From Dehalococcoidia bacterium (lineage in GTDB: Bacteria > Chloroflexota > Dehalococcoidia > Lucifugimonadales > JAGWBF01), in NCBI GenBank assembly GCA_021296025.1, contig JAGWBF010000049.1, positions 1 through 10,449 of the forward strand: a DNA stretch of 10,449 nucleotides. Reading direction: 5' to 3'. The notes under the pieces were generated by a model. It made no database searches and was not told the DNA's origin. It was given only the letters and a program-made list of their open reading frames with translations. The translations under genes and the position numbers were made by a program. How positions within the stretch are numbered: position 1 is the stretch's first letter; each line of letters opens with the position of its first letter. Of the stretch, positions 1-6,081 are shown piece after piece.

Positions 1-128
1 CGGAAGTAGTCGCCCTGCCCCACCTCAAGGAAGTCCAAGTAGCACCCGTTATAGACGAAACCCTGAGCGTCGCACTCCGGCCATCGCACCCGCAGCTCTG
101 TCCTGAACTTGAAATCATCCTTGCCCAT
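1..128 (-). CDS. Acyl-CoA thioesterase, 4HBT/YbgC-type hotdog family (5' part only)
   Basis: The first 42 codons of a minus-strand gene are visible; the rest lies beyond the left edge. The peptide starts MGKDDFKFRTELRVRWPECD and continues into AQGFVYNGCYLDFLEVGQGD. This is the N-terminal signature of the 4-hydroxybenzoyl-CoA thioesterase/YbgC/FadM branch of the hotdog fold: a beta strand ending in W-x-E-x-D, then G-x-V-x-N-x-x-Y. Asp20 occupies the position of the conserved catalytic Asp of that family. Known members hydrolyse acyl-CoA or aroyl-CoA thioesters in the cytoplasm; the substrate here cannot be read from the sequence. The ATG at 128-126 follows a G-rich ribosome-binding stretch (complement of about 131-137). 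It runs divergently from the iron-sulfur carrier gene and fits a neighbourhood rich in acyl-thioester enzymes. The family is clear; the specific enzyme is not. Confidence 0.8.
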   Translation of the reverse strand, partial: MGKDDFKFRTELRVRWPECDAQGFVYNGCYLDFLEVGQGDYF

Positions 129-153
129 ACGCCCCCCGTGGCCGGGTAATCGG

Positions 154-166
154 TAACCAAAGGTTA
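154..166. repeat. Short hyphenated palindrome upstream of thioesterase gene
   Basis: TAACC-AAA-GGTTA is a perfect 5-base inverted repeat with a 3-base centre, ending 26 bases upstream of the minus-strand start codon. Size and position would suit a repressor half-site pair. A 10-base match can arise by chance, so this is a weak call. Confidence 0.2.
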
Positions 167-349
167 ACACCCCACGAAAAGAGATTCCAAGGATCAGCCC
201 TGCATAGCGACCCATCTTACGGGCCTGCGACTTAGTTAGTATTCAAGTCTTTGTAAACTATCTAATTTCACTATAAATCGCCGTCCCTACCCCACCCGAA
301 GCACTTCACCCATCACACAGCCTAGAATACTGCGCGTTTTGAATGGGGA

Positions 350-374
350 GCCCTCCTACATCTGTAGGCTGGGC
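350..374. other. GC-rich hairpin in the leader region
   Basis: GCCC (350-353) pairs with GGGC (371-374), and CCTAC (355-359) pairs with GTAGG (364-368) around an ATCT loop, leaving a small internal bulge (T354 against CT 369-370). No T tract follows on either strand, so it is not an ordinary intrinsic terminator. It lies about 56 bases upstream of the proposed -35 box of the iron-sulfur carrier gene. It may be an operator-like or structured element; its function is unknown. Confidence 0.35.
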
Positions 375-393
375 GATGGCAAACGCCGCGGGG

Positions 394-468
394 TTGGGCT
401 GGAAGGTAGCTAAAGGCCGCACGTCGGTCTTGACTGAAGCCACGTTGGGCTATTATGATGGTAGCTAA
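394..468 (+). repeat. Diverged direct repeat TTGGGCT...GGTAGCTAA (two copies)
   Basis: TTGGGCT (394-400) is followed by GGAA and GGTAGCTAA (405-413). A second copy has TTGGGCT (445-451), then ATTATGAT, then GGTAGCTAA (460-468). The two copies are 51-55 bases apart. The insert in the second copy supplies the proposed -10 hexamer, so one GGTAGCTAA would sit at the transcription start and the other about 50 bases upstream. This could be a pair of regulator sites or a local duplication. Confidence 0.4.
430..459 (+). promoter_or_regulatory. Likely sigma-70-type promoter of the iron-sulfur carrier gene
   Basis: TTGACT (430-435) and TATGAT (454-459) are separated by 18 bases, each one mismatch from consensus. 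An overlapping TATTAT (451-456) would give 15-base spacing and is less likely. Transcription would begin near 466, leaving a leader of about 47 bases that ends with AGGAGG five bases before the ATG at 513. Confidence 0.5.
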
Positions 469-512
469 GAAGTGGTGGTAGTGGGCTGCTATGTGGCCTT
501 CAGGAGGTTGAT

Positions 513-869
513 ATGACACTCTACGCGGAAGATGGAACGATAACAATTTCCATCACCGACAAAGCTAAGGACAAGCTACGATTCTTTGCCCGAAAAGAGG
601 GACTCGAAGATAGCTTCGGCGTCCGCGTGGGCGTAAAGGGCGGCGGGTGTTCCGGCCTTTTGTACACCCTAAGCGTCGAGAAGGACTCCAGCCCCGAGGA
701 CAAGGTCGTCGATGACGGGGGCGTCAAGATATTCATCGACAAGAAGGCCTACATCTACCTGGCGGGGACCCAGCTGGATTTCTCCGATGGGCTCAACGGT
801 AAGGGGTTTGTCTTCGAGAACCCCAACGCCAAGAAGAGCTGCGGGTGCGGCAACTCCTTCGCCGTGTAA
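513..869 (+). CDS. A-type iron-sulfur cluster carrier (HesB/IscA/ErpA family)
   Basis: This 118-residue protein is full length for the A-type carrier family, which receives or scaffolds Fe-S clusters and passes them to target apoproteins in the cytoplasm. The family's three cysteine ligands are present: Cys46 in GGGCSG, and Cys110 and Cys112 in the C-terminal SCGCG. The GFVFENPNA segment before the last two cysteines is also typical. The start is firm: AGGAGG (502-507) lies five bases before the ATG. A strong intrinsic terminator follows 28 bases after the stop, so it is probably transcribed mostly alone. The next gene encodes a YgfZ/IBA57-like protein, the known partner type of A-type carriers in [4Fe-4S] assembly. 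The sequence does not distinguish IscA, ErpA and SufA, so no symbol is given. Confidence 0.93.
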   Translation: MTLYAEDGTITISITDKAKDKLRFFARKEGLEDSFGVRVGVKGGGCSGLLYTLSVEKDSSPEDKVVDDGGVKIFIDKKAYIYLAGTQLDFSDGLNGKGFVFENPNAKKSCGCGNSFAV

Positions 870-896
870 CCCTCCCAGCCACCCCGCACTACCTTT

Positions 897-933
897 AACG
901 CCGCCGCAAATTATCAGGGCGGCGTTGCTTTTT
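897..933 (+). terminator. Intrinsic terminator after the iron-sulfur carrier gene
   Basis: AACGCCGCC (897-905) and GGCGGCGTT (918-926) form a perfect 9-base stem around a 12-base AT-rich loop. GC and then TTTTT (929-933) follow. It lies 28 bases after the carrier stop and 24 bases before the next ATG. No clear promoter lies between it and the next gene, so that gene may depend on partial readthrough. Confidence 0.85.
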
Positions 934-956
934 ATCCAGGGTCATGAGGAGTTGTT

Positions 957-2057
957 ATGGAACCCAGCAGGTCTCCGATCCATGATGCAGCCTCTGGTTC
1001 AGGGGCCAGCTTTGTCGAGCGGGAGCCTTGGCCGCTAGTCAGCAGCTTCGGTGACGTGGCATCAGAGTACGAAGCATCCCGGAGTTCGGCCTCCCTCTAT
1101 GACTCTTCTCACCTGGGTCGCATCTCAGCGACGGGCGCCGATGTCCTGGACCTCTTGAACCGCCTTTCGACCAACATGGTGGAAAGCATCGAGGTCGGCA
1201 GCGGGGCCCGCACCGTCTTGACCGATGAGCGGGGCCGTATCCTGGACCACCTTCAGGTTTTCAACATGGGTTCCTGGACGATGCTCATCGTCGGCCCGCA
1301 TAACCGGGAGCGGGTCATGGAATGGATAGACAAGTTCACCATTGTCGATGATGTGGAGACCGAGGACATCACCCTCTCAACCGCCATGTTCACCATCCTG
1401 GGTCCGCAAGCCAGGGAGAAGCTGTCGTCCCTTGCCGGGGAAAGGGTCGGGGGCCTGGAGCCCTGCAACTGGACTGCTGCATCCATCCAAGGGGCCGGGA
1501 TGCAGGTACTGCGCACCGACGGCGCAGGGGACCCAACCTACGAGGTGATTGCCAGGGCGGAAGATGCTCCCACCCTGTGGCTGGCCATCAGGGACGCCGG
1601 CATCACGCCCATAGGTAGCGATGCCTTCGAAGCTCTTCGAATTGAAGGCTGCATCCCCGGCCCTGAAGCTGAGCTGACTGACGCCTACAATCCCCTGGAG
1701 GCCGGCCTATGGGACTCCATCAGCTTCAACAAGGGCTGCTACATAGGCCAGGAGGTGATCGCCCGCCTGGACACCTATGGCAAGGTACAGCGCCACCTGG
1801 TTTCCATCGGCTTTCCCGAGAGCGCCCATGTTGAGTGCGGCTCCAAGCTGAGCTATGAAGGCCGGGAAGTGGGTTCTGTGACCTCTGTCGCGCAGGTGCC
1901 GGGTAGGGATGGACTCTTGGCCCTGGGCTACGTCCGGAAGGAGTCGGCCACTCCTGGGACCAAGCTCACCCTCGCTAGTGATCCAGCGGCTAAGGCAGAA
2001 GTTCTAACCACGGCGTCAGGCACTCAGCCAGAGGCGGAAAGCCAGGTAGCAATCTAG
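957..2057 (+). CDS. YgfZ/IBA57-like folate-binding protein (GcvT fold)
   Basis: The 366-residue protein has the fold of the glycine-cleavage T-protein family: an N-terminal folate-binding region (about 45-235, with HLGRISATGADVLDLLNRLS typical of the family) and a C-terminal barrel (about 275-345). The YgfZ hallmark K-G-C-Y-x-G-Q-E is intact at residues 259-266 (bases 1731-1754), with Cys261 the conserved cysteine. This separates it from true aminomethyltransferase GcvT. YgfZ and mitochondrial IBA57 help build or maintain [4Fe-4S] clusters using a folate-binding surface; radical-SAM enzymes are among the affected clients. GAGGAG (946-951) five bases before the ATG supports the start. About 20 residues at each end look non-conserved and low in complexity. 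An automated pipeline might call it aminomethyltransferase; the signature argues against that. Confidence 0.88.
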   Translation: MEPSRSPIHDAASGSGASFVEREPWPLVSSFGDVASEYEASRSSASLYDSSHLGRISATGADVLDLLNRLSTNMVESIEVGSGARTVLTDERGRILDHLQVFNMGSWTMLIVGPHNRERVMEWIDKFTIVDDVETEDITLSTAMFTILGPQAREKLSSLAGERVGGLEPCNWTAASIQGAGMQVLRTDGAGDPTYEVIARAEDAPTLWLAIRDAGITPIGSDAFEALRIEGCIPGPEAELTDAYNPLEAGLWDSISFNKGCYIGQEVIARLDTYGKVQRHLVSIGFPESAHVECGSKLSYEGREVGSVTSVAQVPGRDGLLALGYVRKESATPGTKLTLASDPAAKAEVLTTASGTQPEAESQVAI

Positions 2058-2137
2058 CCCGCTTTCCGGGTACCCTCCCAGTCCGAGGTTCCTGAGCCTG
2101 GCGGGTCTCCCTAGCACAAGTCCCAGGATGCCTCCTA

Positions 2138-2146
2138 TGCTATAAT
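2138..2146 (+). promoter_or_regulatory. Extended -10 promoter of the dehydratase-plsX-fabG operon
   Basis: TGC-TATAAT: a perfect -10 hexamer (2141-2146) preceded by the TGn extension (2138-2139). No recognisable -35 box lies 16-18 bases upstream, as is common for extended -10 promoters. Transcription would start near 2153. That makes a TTG start at 2156 nearly leaderless and favours the ATG at 2177 behind its GGAGG. Confidence 0.55.
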
Positions 2147-2176
2147 CAGCGTCGCTTGTCGAGGGAGGAACGGGGG

Positions 2177-2575
2177 ATGACGACAACGACCGGAGAGAGG
2201 CTTGACCTGGGGAGCCTCATGGTGGACAGAGGGTTGGTGGATGCTTACCTCCTGGCCGTCGGAGACGACAATCCCATCTACTCAAGTCTTGACACAGTTC
2301 CCCCGCTAGCCCTGGCAGCCCACGTTTTGTCCGCCCTCATCGAAAAGCTCTCCCTGCCGCCGGGCACCATCCACGCAGCCCAGGAGATCGAATGTCACGG
2401 GCTGGTGAGCGTGGGCCAGGAAGTGTCCTGCCAGGCCCGGCTTTCCCGCCCCGTGCGACGGGGAGACTGGTCCATCATGGCAGCCCAGTTCCAGGTGACC
2501 AGCCCGGCAGGGAACATATTACTGGACGGTAAGACCACCGTAATGGTCCCAGATGGGAGGGAGCCTCTTGACTGA
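2177..2575 (+). CDS. MaoC-like hotdog protein, HadA-type non-catalytic dehydratase subunit
   Basis: This 132-residue protein has the length and pattern of a single MaoC/FAS1-like dehydratase hotdog. The hydratase-2 signature G-D-x-N-P-x-H appears as G29-D30-D31-N32-P33-I34-Y35: the catalytic His is Tyr, and the usual A-H-G-M helix start is replaced by A-A-H-V (47-50). It therefore looks like a partner subunit rather than an independent enzyme. The next gene, overlapping by 8 bases, encodes a catalytically complete MaoC protein. Together they recall mycobacterial HadA/HadB, where one subunit stabilises or binds the acyl chain and the other dehydrates (3R)-hydroxyacyl-ACP. The ATG at 2177 has GGAGG (2164-2168) eight bases upstream. 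An in-frame TTG at 2156 is possible but would sit at the transcription start. Family confidence is good; partnership with the next gene is inference. Confidence 0.75.
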   Translation: MTTTTGERLDLGSLMVDRGLVDAYLLAVGDDNPIYSSLDTVPPLALAAHVLSALIEKLSLPPGTIHAAQEIECHGLVSVGQEVSCQARLSRPVRRGDWSIMAAQFQVTSPAGNILLDGKTTVMVPDGREPLD

Positions 2576-2993
2576 AGGGAGCTTAGCGTTTCCCATCATC
2601 CAAAGGACGATCACTACAGAACAGATCGCCCGCTACGCCGAAGCTTCGGGGGACAACAACCCCCTGCACCTGGACCCTGCATTTGCCTCTCAAAGCCAAT
2701 TCGGAGTCGTTGTCGCCCACGGGATGCTAACCTTGGCCTTCGTTTCGGAGATGCTCACCGGCGCCTTTGGACGCCACTGGCTGGAATCGGGCCGGTTGAA
2801 GGTGAGGCTGAAGGCCCCCGCCTACCCCGGTGACGAACTACGCACCTGGGGTGAGGTGGTCAGAGAAGATGATCATGAGGGGACCCGGAAGGTGGTTTGC
2901 GCCGTCGGCCTCAAGGATGGTAATGACAGGGAGCTGATCGCCGGTGATGCGGTGGTGCACCTCCCCGCCCGAGAGAGTCTCGGCGGGAACTAG
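2568..2993 (+). CDS. MaoC-family (R)-hydroxyacyl dehydratase/hydratase, HadB-like catalytic subunit
   Basis: Counted from a TTG start at 2568, the protein has 141 residues and the full hydratase-2 signature YAEASGDNNPLHLD. Asp29 and His34 match the catalytic Asp/His pair spaced five residues apart in (R)-specific enoyl hydratases, and A-H-G-M (50-53) opens the central helix. Such enzymes interconvert (3R)-hydroxyacyl and trans-2-enoyl thioesters of ACP or CoA. The TTG has GGGAGGG (2556-2562) at suitable spacing and overlaps the previous stop by 8 bases. An ATG at 2553 adds five residues but lacks a ribosome-binding site. The overlap implies translational coupling with the degenerate hotdog partner. 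With plsX and fabG immediately downstream, a role in fatty-acid synthesis (FabZ-like step) is more likely than in polyhydroxyalkanoate or CoA degradation, but the sequence does not prove it. Confidence 0.83.
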   Translation: MTEGSLAFPIIQRTITTEQIARYAEASGDNNPLHLDPAFASQSQFGVVVAHGMLTLAFVSEMLTGAFGRHWLESGRLKVRLKAPAYPGDELRTWGEVVREDDHEGTRKVVCAVGLKDGNDRELIAGDAVVHLPARESLGGN

Positions 2994-3029
2994 CCCGAAA
3001 GTAAAGAGCACCGAAAGGAAGCCGAAGAT

Positions 3030-4070
3030 ATGTCGGCAGCCACTATGAAGGATAATGGGGCAGCAACAACGCCCCGGATCGCCCTGGATGCCATGGGCGG
3101 CGACTACGCCCCAGGGGCGACGGTGCAGGGCGCCTTGGAAGCGGTGCGGACCCTGGACTGCCATGTCCTGCTGGTCGGAGACCCTCAGGCCCTGGAAGCC
3201 GAGCTTGGGAAACACAACGGGATTGCTACCCGCATCACAATAGTCCCATCGGAAGGGATGATCACCGAGGATGACCACCCTGCTCAGGCCCTGCGCTCCA
3301 AGCCAAGGGCATCGATCCTGGTAGCAAATCAGCTGGTGAAGCAGGGCGAGGCTGATGCTGTGGTCTCCATGGGGTCCACTGGGGCAACCATGGCCAGCGC
3401 GACCATGGTCCTGGGGACCTTACCTGGCCTTGATCGTCCCTGCCTGGGCGGACCCTTTCTTGGGCTGGCCCCCAACACCGTCGTGGTCGATATGGGCAGC
3501 AACATAGACTGCCGGCCCAGCCTGATGCTGGGCTTCGGTGTCATGGGCAGCGTCTTTGCCCACCACTACCTGAAGATCGAGCAACCGCGCGTCGGGCTCC
3601 TGAGCGTAGGCGCTGAGGAGTCCAAGGGCAACCGCCAGGTGCGGGAAGCCTTTCCCCTTTTCAAAGCGAGCAGCCTGAACTTTGTGGGTAACCTGGAGGG
3701 TATGGACTTTTTCACGGACAAGGCGGACGTGATCGTGTGCGACGGGTTCGTTGGTAACGTAATCATGAAGTTCACCGAGGGCCTGGGCACCACCCTGGCC
3801 GGATACTTGAAGAACATGCTGTCCGACAAGCTACCCCCTGGCGAGCTGGGATCTCTGGCAGACAAGATGTGGGAGGTAAACAACCTTGCCAAACGCATGG
3901 GTGGGCCTCTATTCGGGGTCCAGGGCGCGGTTGTCATTGGCCACGGGGCCTCGGGGCCTGAGAGCGTTGCCGGCGCTATAGACACAGCGCGGAAATGCGT
4001 CGAGATACGTCTAGTGGAGAACATGCGTGCCGAGCTGGAGGCACTGGAAACCGCCAGCCCCACCTCTTAG
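3030..4070 (+). CDS. plsX: Phosphate acyltransferase PlsX
   Basis: PlsX makes acyl-phosphate from acyl-ACP and phosphate; PlsY then uses it to acylate glycerol-3-phosphate, linking fatty-acid and phospholipid synthesis at the membrane surface. At 346 residues it is within the family's usual length. Conserved blocks run in order: ALDAMGGDYAPG (18-29), SMGSTGA (113-119), DMGSN (154-158), LLSVGAEESKGN (190-201), VCDGFVGNV (236-244) and GHGAS (304-308). The ATG at 3030 follows AAAGGAA; an in-frame ATG at 3045 is also possible, because the first 15 residues are not conserved. It begins 36 bases after the MaoC gene and ends 23 bases before fabG, consistent with one operon. In many bacteria plsX sits with fabH, fabD, fabG and acpP; here only fabG is adjacent. 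Confidence 0.96.
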   Translation: MSAATMKDNGAATTPRIALDAMGGDYAPGATVQGALEAVRTLDCHVLLVGDPQALEAELGKHNGIATRITIVPSEGMITEDDHPAQALRSKPRASILVANQLVKQGEADAVVSMGSTGATMASATMVLGTLPGLDRPCLGGPFLGLAPNTVVVDMGSNIDCRPSLMLGFGVMGSVFAHHYLKIEQPRVGLLSVGAEESKGNRQVREAFPLFKASSLNFVGNLEGMDFFTDKADVIVCDGFVGNVIMKFTEGLGTTLAGYLKNMLSDKLPPGELGSLADKMWEVNNLAKRMGGPLFGVQGAVVIGHGASGPESVAGAIDTARKCVEIRLVENMRAELEALETASPTS

Positions 4071-4093
4071 CCTTATCGCAAAATTGATTAGCT

Positions 4094-4858
4094 TTGCCTG
4101 ACAAACGACCTACATCCAACCTGGACGGGCAGATAGCCCTGGTCACCGGCGCTTCCCGGGGCATCGGCGAGGTAATCGCCCTGCGACTGGCTGAGGCTGG
4201 GGCCAGCGTAGCTGTCAGCTACCACACTGGCGCCGAGGCTGCCCACCGGGTCGTTGCGAAGATATCTGAGGAACACAAGGAAGCAATCGCCCTAGGGGGG
4301 GATGTGTCCCAGGAGGAGGATGCCAAGCTCCTGGTGAGCCGGGTGGTAGACCACTGGGGCAGAATAGATATCCTGGTCAACAACGCAGGAATCACCCGGG
4401 ACAAGCTCCTGATTCGAATGTCCGCGGAAGATTGGGATGAAGTGCTGAACATCAATTTGCGGGGTGCCTTCCTGTGCACCCGCTACGCCATCCCTCACAT
4501 GGTGAAGCAGCGCCACGGTAGGGTGGTCAACACATCGTCCATCGTTGGCTTGTCGGGAAACCCCGGGCAGGCAAACTACGCGGCATCGAAGGCCGGCCTA
4601 ATCGGATTCACGAAGGCAACAGCCCGCGAGGTTGCCTCCCGCAACATCACAGTCAACGCCGTGGCTCCTGGGTACATCACCACCAGTATGGTGGAGCATA
4701 TGCCGCCCGACCTACAGAAAAGCGTCCTGGAGAGGATTCCCATGGGACGCTTTGGGACACCCGGAGATGTGGCCGAGACGGTGGTGTTCCTGTGCACCGA
4801 AGCCGCCGGCTATATCACCGGCCAAGCCATCAGCATCGACGGAGGGCTGGCGGTCTAG
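4094..4858 (+). CDS. fabG: 3-oxoacyl-ACP reductase FabG (SDR family)
   Basis: This 254-residue classical short-chain dehydrogenase would reduce 3-oxoacyl-ACP to (3R)-hydroxyacyl-ACP with NAD(P)H. The nucleotide motif TGASRGIG is at residues 18-25 and NNAG at 96-99. The active site is Asn121 (NINLRG), Ser149, Tyr162 and Lys166, and the C-terminal GQAISIDGG block is typical of FabG. The start is unusual. An in-frame stop at 4085-4087 excludes anything further upstream, the first available codon is TTG at 4094, and no purine-rich ribosome-binding site precedes it. The TTG lies about 12 residues before the conserved LDGQIALVTG, a normal N-terminal length. Position right after plsX supports FabG over the many other SDR reductases. 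Confidence 0.9.
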   Translation: MPDKRPTSNLDGQIALVTGASRGIGEVIALRLAEAGASVAVSYHTGAEAAHRVVAKISEEHKEAIALGGDVSQEEDAKLLVSRVVDHWGRIDILVNNAGITRDKLLIRMSAEDWDEVLNINLRGAFLCTRYAIPHMVKQRHGRVVNTSSIVGLSGNPGQANYAASKAGLIGFTKATAREVASRNITVNAVAPGYITTSMVEHMPPDLQKSVLERIPMGRFGTPGDVAETVVFLCTEAAGYITGQAISIDGGLAV

Positions 4859-4878
4859 ACCCGCCGGAAGGAAGAATC

Positions 4879-5568
4879 ATGGAAGCCACCCGCCATGAAG
4901 GCGAGACTCTCAAGTATGTCGTCGTCCATCCCGACGGTTACGATCCTGGCGTAGAATACCCCTTGGTGATCCTGCTGCACGGCTTCGGGGCCAACATGGC
5001 AGACCTGGCCAGCCTGGCCCCTGCCATAGAACGCGAGCGATACATCTACGTGTGCCCCAACGCTCCCATACCCTTCGACCTGGGTGGAGGAGCAATCGGC
5101 TACGGCTGGATGCCACCCAGGGGTACAGCCACCCCCGATGATGTGAGCAAGGCCGAGGATGGGCTGGAAGCCTTCTTTGGGGAAGTGCAGGAGAAGTACC
5201 CCACACCCCCTGGGAAGATCATCCTGGGTGGATTCTCCCAGGGAGGGGGCATGACCTATCGGTGCGGCCTGGGCAACCCGGAGACCTTTGCGGGGCTGGC
5301 GGTCCTCAGTGGCTTCTTACCCAACCCCGAGGAGCTGCGTCCCAAGCTTCCCTCCTCAAGGAACCAGCCCATCTTCATCGCTCACGGAACTTACGATGAG
5401 CTGGCGCCGCTGGAAGCAGCCCAAAGGGCGCGGGACTTCCTGGAAAGCGCCGGTTATGCTCCCAGGTACAAGGAGTACTCAATTCGGCACGAGATCAGCC
5501 CCGATGTTGTGGCAGACCTGACTGCCTGGATGCGTGAGACCCTGGAAGCTCCCACGCCATCCCCCTAG
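4879..5568 (+). CDS. Alpha/beta-hydrolase esterase, phospholipase/carboxylesterase (PF02230) family
   Basis: This 229-residue cytoplasmic serine hydrolase (no signal peptide) has LLHGFGA (32-38), which shapes the oxyanion hole, then the nucleophile elbow G-F-S-Q-G-G with Ser120, Asp173 in HGTYDELAP, and His204 in SIRHEISPDV. These complete the catalytic triad. Length and motif order match small carboxylesterases and acyl-protein-thioesterase-like enzymes; the natural substrate is unknown. GGAAGGAAG (4866-4874) lies four bases before the ATG at 4879. The reading frame also opens upstream at 4792, but that stretch overlaps the conserved end of fabG and encodes an Arg/His-rich non-conserved peptide. 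It lies 20 bases after fabG and closes the operon, 16 bases from the convergent PPOX gene. A role in acyl-ester or thioester turnover is suggested only by context. Confidence 0.87.
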   Translation: MEATRHEGETLKYVVVHPDGYDPGVEYPLVILLHGFGANMADLASLAPAIERERYIYVCPNAPIPFDLGGGAIGYGWMPPRGTATPDDVSKAEDGLEAFFGEVQEKYPTPPGKIILGGFSQGGGMTYRCGLGNPETFAGLAVLSGFLPNPEELRPKLPSSRNQPIFIAHGTYDELAPLEAAQRARDFLESAGYAPRYKEYSIRHEISPDVVADLTAWMRETLEAPTPSP

Positions 5569-5584
5569 GCGATATGGCCCCCAC

Positions 5585-6007
5585 TTATGGACCCATGGTC
5601 CAGGAGATAACGCGGCTGGGTGTGATTTCGATGACAACGGCATTACCGTAGCCCAACAACTCCTCCGAAAAGGCTTTGCCCTCTTCCTCACCCTTGTAGC
5701 GTACACATATTGATGTGAGGACAGCTTCCAGGTTCCCGGTGGTAATCTGCGCCTCGCCGTGGAATAACGCGTAGCAGTAGGGCTCACCGGGTGTAGCAAT
5801 GGAGACGCTTACCCTGGGATCGCGCCGGATGTTATAGACCTTGGCTGCAGTATCATTGGTGATGATGAACACCTTTCCTTCTTTGTGCTCATACCACACC
5901 GGGGCCACATGAGGAGAGCCGTCCTTCCGCACGGTAGCCAGGAATGCCAGATGGGTCTTATTTAAGTGACCCTCGATCTCCTCAAGGGTCATTTCACGGT
6001 CAGTCAT
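5585..6007 (-). CDS. PPOX-class (pyridoxamine-oxidase-like) flavin/F420-binding protein
   Basis: This 140-residue protein has the split-barrel fold of the pyridoxamine 5'-phosphate oxidase superfamily. LAFLATVRKDGSPHVAPVWY (20-39), the strand KVFIIT (45-50) and NIRRDPRVSVSIA (59-71) are typical of the Rv1155-like group. Such proteins bind FMN or F420 as dimers and catalyse small reductions or oxidations; the cofactor and substrate here cannot be decided from sequence. The ATG at 6007 is preceded on its strand by GGTGGAG. It lies 74 bases downstream of the DUF1801 gene on the same strand and may be cotranscribed with it. Its stop is 16 bases from that of the convergent esterase, and no clear terminator separates them. 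Confidence 0.83.
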   Translation of the reverse strand: MTDREMTLEEIEGHLNKTHLAFLATVRKDGSPHVAPVWYEHKEGKVFIITNDTAAKVYNIRRDPRVSVSIATPGEPYCYALFHGEAQITTGNLEAVLTSICVRYKGEEEGKAFSEELLGYGNAVVIEITPSRVISWTMGP

Positions 6008-6081
6008 TTAATTCTCCACCTATCCGACAGGATATACATCGAGACAAGCATAACTGCCTCGTCACCATGGGACAAAGCAGT

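Larger units (their letters stand above)
129..512. other. 384-base divergent non-coding region
   Basis: No convincing gene lies between the divergent thioesterase and iron-sulfur carrier genes. The stretch around 236-290 is much more AT-rich than the rest of the window, as expected for promoter DNA. It holds a short hyphenated palindrome (154-166), a GC-rich hairpin (350-374), a diverged direct repeat (394-413 and 445-468) and a plausible plus-strand promoter (430-459), each listed separately. I found no clear promoter for the minus-strand gene. A 74-codon minus-strand reading frame at 322-546 has no recognisable domain, is rich in Arg, His and Pro, and overlaps the carrier start, so I did not call it. 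Confidence 0.6.

Noticed and set aside
322..546. 74-codon minus-strand reading frame between the thioesterase and carrier genes
   Set aside because: The composition is rich in Arg, His and Pro with no domain, it overlaps the start of a secure gene, and it covers the hairpin and promoter region.
957..2057. Annotation as glycine-cleavage aminomethyltransferase GcvT
   Set aside because: The K-G-C-Y-x-G-Q-E signature is specific to the YgfZ/IBA57 group, and no other glycine-cleavage genes are nearby.
2156..2176. TTG start at 2156 for the HadA-like gene
   Set aside because: It lies about 10 bases after a perfect -10 box and would be nearly leaderless; the ATG at 2177 has GGAGG upstream.
3566..4063. 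165-codon minus-strand reading frame
   Set aside because: It is antisense to the conserved second half of plsX.
4792..4878. Upstream start of the esterase at 4792
   Set aside because: It would overlap the conserved end of fabG, and the ATG at 4879 has a good ribosome-binding site and the expected family length.
5588..5602. Inverted repeat TGGACC-CAT-GGTCCA at the convergent gene ends
   Set aside because: It lies inside the PPOX coding sequence and has no T tract on either strand, so I do not call it a terminator.
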